Positions 7,298-7,989 of a DNA stretch of 7,989 nt are shown one piece after another (position 1 is the first letter of the stretch; each line of letters begins with the position of its first letter). The notes beneath the pieces are model-generated. The model was not told the origin of the DNA. It did no database searches and saw nothing but the letters and a program-made list of their open reading frames with translations. The DNA is taken from the NCBI GenBank assembly GCA_964372275.1, contig CAYJRR010000170.1, positions 1 to 7,989 of the forward strand, written 5' to 3'. Made by a program: the position numbers and the translations under genes. The stretch comes from CAYJRR01 sp964372275 [NCBI: uncultured bacterium] (GTDB lineage: Bacteria; CAYJRR01).

Positions 7298-7401
7298 GGC
7301 GCCGGTTCGGTAGTGCAGGGAGCGGGCCCGCCGGCACGCGGCGGAACTCACAAGCTATTGCCGAGGCTTGCCCTCACCGTTCGGAGGTGGCCGGGGACGG
7401 G

Positions 7402-7419
7402 CCGTGAACTTGTTCACGG
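7402..7419. promoter_or_regulatory. 18-bp perfect inverted repeat, candidate operator
   Basis: CCGTGAAC-TT-GTTCACGG: two 8-bp arms that are exact reverse complements around a 2-bp centre. It lies 118 bp upstream of the VWA/CARDB start codon and 165 bp beyond the PLD-like stop. There is no T-run on either side, and a 2-nt loop is poor for a terminator, so a dimeric repressor or activator site is the better reading. The cognate regulator is not in the window. Confidence 0.45.
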
Positions 7420-7475
7420 GATGTGTACGGCGGTTGAAATGGAAGGTCTCAGCAATTTCAGAGGGTTTGCGAGGC

Positions 7476-7510
7476 CGGCCGACGTGGCGGCCGTCACGCG
7501 TTCGGCGTGA
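7476..7510. repeat. Two abutting GC-rich hairpins downstream of the PLD-like gene
   Basis: First stem: CGGCCG (7476-7481), 6-nt loop, CGGCCG (7488-7493). Second stem starts on the next base: TCACGC (7494-7499), 5-nt loop, GCGTGA (7505-7510). They lie 75-109 nt past the PLD-like stop in its direction of transcription. They could mark or protect a transcript 3' end, but no T-tract follows on the minus strand, so they are not a classic intrinsic terminator. Short GC stems also arise by chance at this base composition. Confidence 0.3.
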
Positions 7511-7584
7511 TCGCGGTCATCTCGATGGAGTTCCGGCCGCTTACGCCGCAAGCCGCGTGAAATCGGTCACACGGGCCCCGGGGG

Positions 7585-7989
7585 TCAGCCGTTGGGGGAG
7601 GGGACGACGGTCGTCGCGCGCTCCCACAGGCGCTCGAACTCGGCGTGGAAGCTCTCGGCGAGCGCCGCGTCGTTCTTGATCAGGAATCGGTCCTCCGCGT
7701 GCTTGCCGGTCGACGAGTTGTTCAGGTTCGCGCTTCCGTTGAAGAGGTCGTCGCCGACCACCGCGAACTTCTCGTGCATCGTGCGGCTGCTGAACCACTT
7801 GGCCTCGACCTGGCCCGAGTGCTCGGCGGCGAGGCTCGCCAGCGCGGAGACGACCGACTCGTTGTAGGCGCGATTGAGCACCACCTTCAGGTTCGCGCCG
7901 CGCTCGACCGCCTTCTTGAGCTCGGCGTATTCGGGCGAGTTGGCGGACAGGCCGTAGGCGGCGACCTTGATCGTGTCGCCGGGTCGCGC
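7585..7989 (-). CDS. Phospholipase D-like domain protein (partial, N-terminus outside window)
   Basis: The last 134 codons of a minus-strand gene entering from the right edge; the stop is TGA at 7585-7587. The frame is open to 7989, so the GTG at 7882-7884 is probably internal: the codons before it read GDTIKVAAYGLSANSPEY then AELKKAVERGANLKVVLN, the usual strand-helix-strand entry of a PLD half-domain (a strand, then 'L..A..RG..V.VVL'). A catalytic motif follows: HEKFAVVGDDLFNGSANL, giving H-x-K and GSxN, then the downstream acidic KHAEDRF segment. The Asp expected four residues after the Lys is Gly here, and the HxK-to-GSxN spacing is one residue shorter than in the standard HxKx4Dx6GSxxN. 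PLD-like enzymes cut phosphodiesters of lipids or nucleic acids; the substrate cannot be told. A first HKD half, if there is one, lies outside the window. Confidence 0.8.
   Translation of the reverse strand, partial: ARPGDTIKVAAYGLSANSPEYAELKKAVERGANLKVVLNRAYNESVVSALASLAAEHSGQVEAKWFSSRTMHEKFAVVGDDLFNGSANLNNSSTGKHAEDRFLIKNDAALAESFHAEFERLWERATTVVPSPNG

Larger units (their letters stand above)
7285..7584. other. Non-coding gap between the PLD-like and VWA/CARDB genes
   Basis: About 300 bp with no credible gene. It contains the Shine-Dalgarno of the VWA/CARDB gene, the 18-bp inverted repeat at 7402-7419 and the two hairpins at 7476-7510. It is locally more AT-rich around 7430-7470 than its flanks, as a promoter region might be, but I could not find a convincing -35/-10 pair on the minus strand. 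Open frames on the + strand here (for example 7368-7679 and 7196-7510) have no recognisable protein features. Confidence 0.6.

Noticed and set aside
4007-7351. 1114-codon minus-strand frame spanning the AOR start and the VWA/CARDB gene
   Set aside because: Offset frame of the VWA/CARDB gene, extremely Arg-rich, and crosses into the AOR gene out of frame. The competing frame has a signal peptide, MIDAS and CARDB repeats plus a good Shine-Dalgarno.
4498-7407. 969-codon open frame on the + strand
   Set aside because: Antisense shadow of the VWA/CARDB gene in GC-rich DNA, with low-complexity Arg/Gly/Val/His sequence and no signal or domain.
7402-7419. Intrinsic terminator for the PLD-like gene
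   Set aside because: The inverted repeat has only a 2-nt loop and no T-tract on either strand, and lies 165 bp past the stop; an operator fits better.

Overview
This is a GC-rich window (roughly two thirds G+C by eye) from a bacterium with a periplasm. The support for that is a TRAP-transporter periplasmic receptor, a lipobox lipoprotein and a signal-peptide surface or secreted protein. The presence of a tungsten/molybdopterin aldehyde:ferredoxin oxidoreductase (AOR) suggests a lineage with at least some anaerobic, ferredoxin-based metabolism. A deltaproteobacterial-like or uncultured GC-rich phylum would fit, but nothing here fixes the taxonomy. Very long open frames on the wrong strand or frame are common here and are artefacts of the base composition.

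Layout, left to right. (1) A DctP-type TRAP substrate-binding protein on the + strand, lacking only its N-terminus at the left edge and ending at 913. (2) Converging on it after a 6-bp gap, a minus-strand lipoprotein (920-1948, GTG start) made of three tandem Ig-like repeats, each with a GHxH motif and a later N-x-H motif, resembling the DUF4399 family. (3) Minus strand 2028-4238: an AOR with the complete CX2CX3C...C iron-sulfur ligand set and a C-terminal MoaD/ThiS-like ubiquitin-fold extension ending in Gly-Gly. (4) Minus strand 4315-7284: a 989-residue exported protein with a signal peptide, a VWA domain with a MIDAS motif, a middle beta domain and four CARDB-like repeats of about 120 residues. 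(5) A 300-bp non-coding gap holding an 18-bp perfect inverted repeat and two abutting GC-rich hairpins. (6) Minus strand 7585 to the right edge: the C-terminal part of a phospholipase D-like protein with an altered HKD motif.

The three complete minus-strand genes (VWA/CARDB, then AOR, then lipoprotein) run in the same direction with gaps of 76 and 79 bp. They could be co-transcribed, but no promoter or terminator in the gaps settles this, and the predicted functions do not form an obvious single pathway. The TRAP gene belongs to a separate unit entering from the left. The most notable item is the AOR with a fused Gly-Gly-ended sulfur-carrier-like tail. No RNA genes, CRISPR arrays, transposases or insertion sequences were seen.
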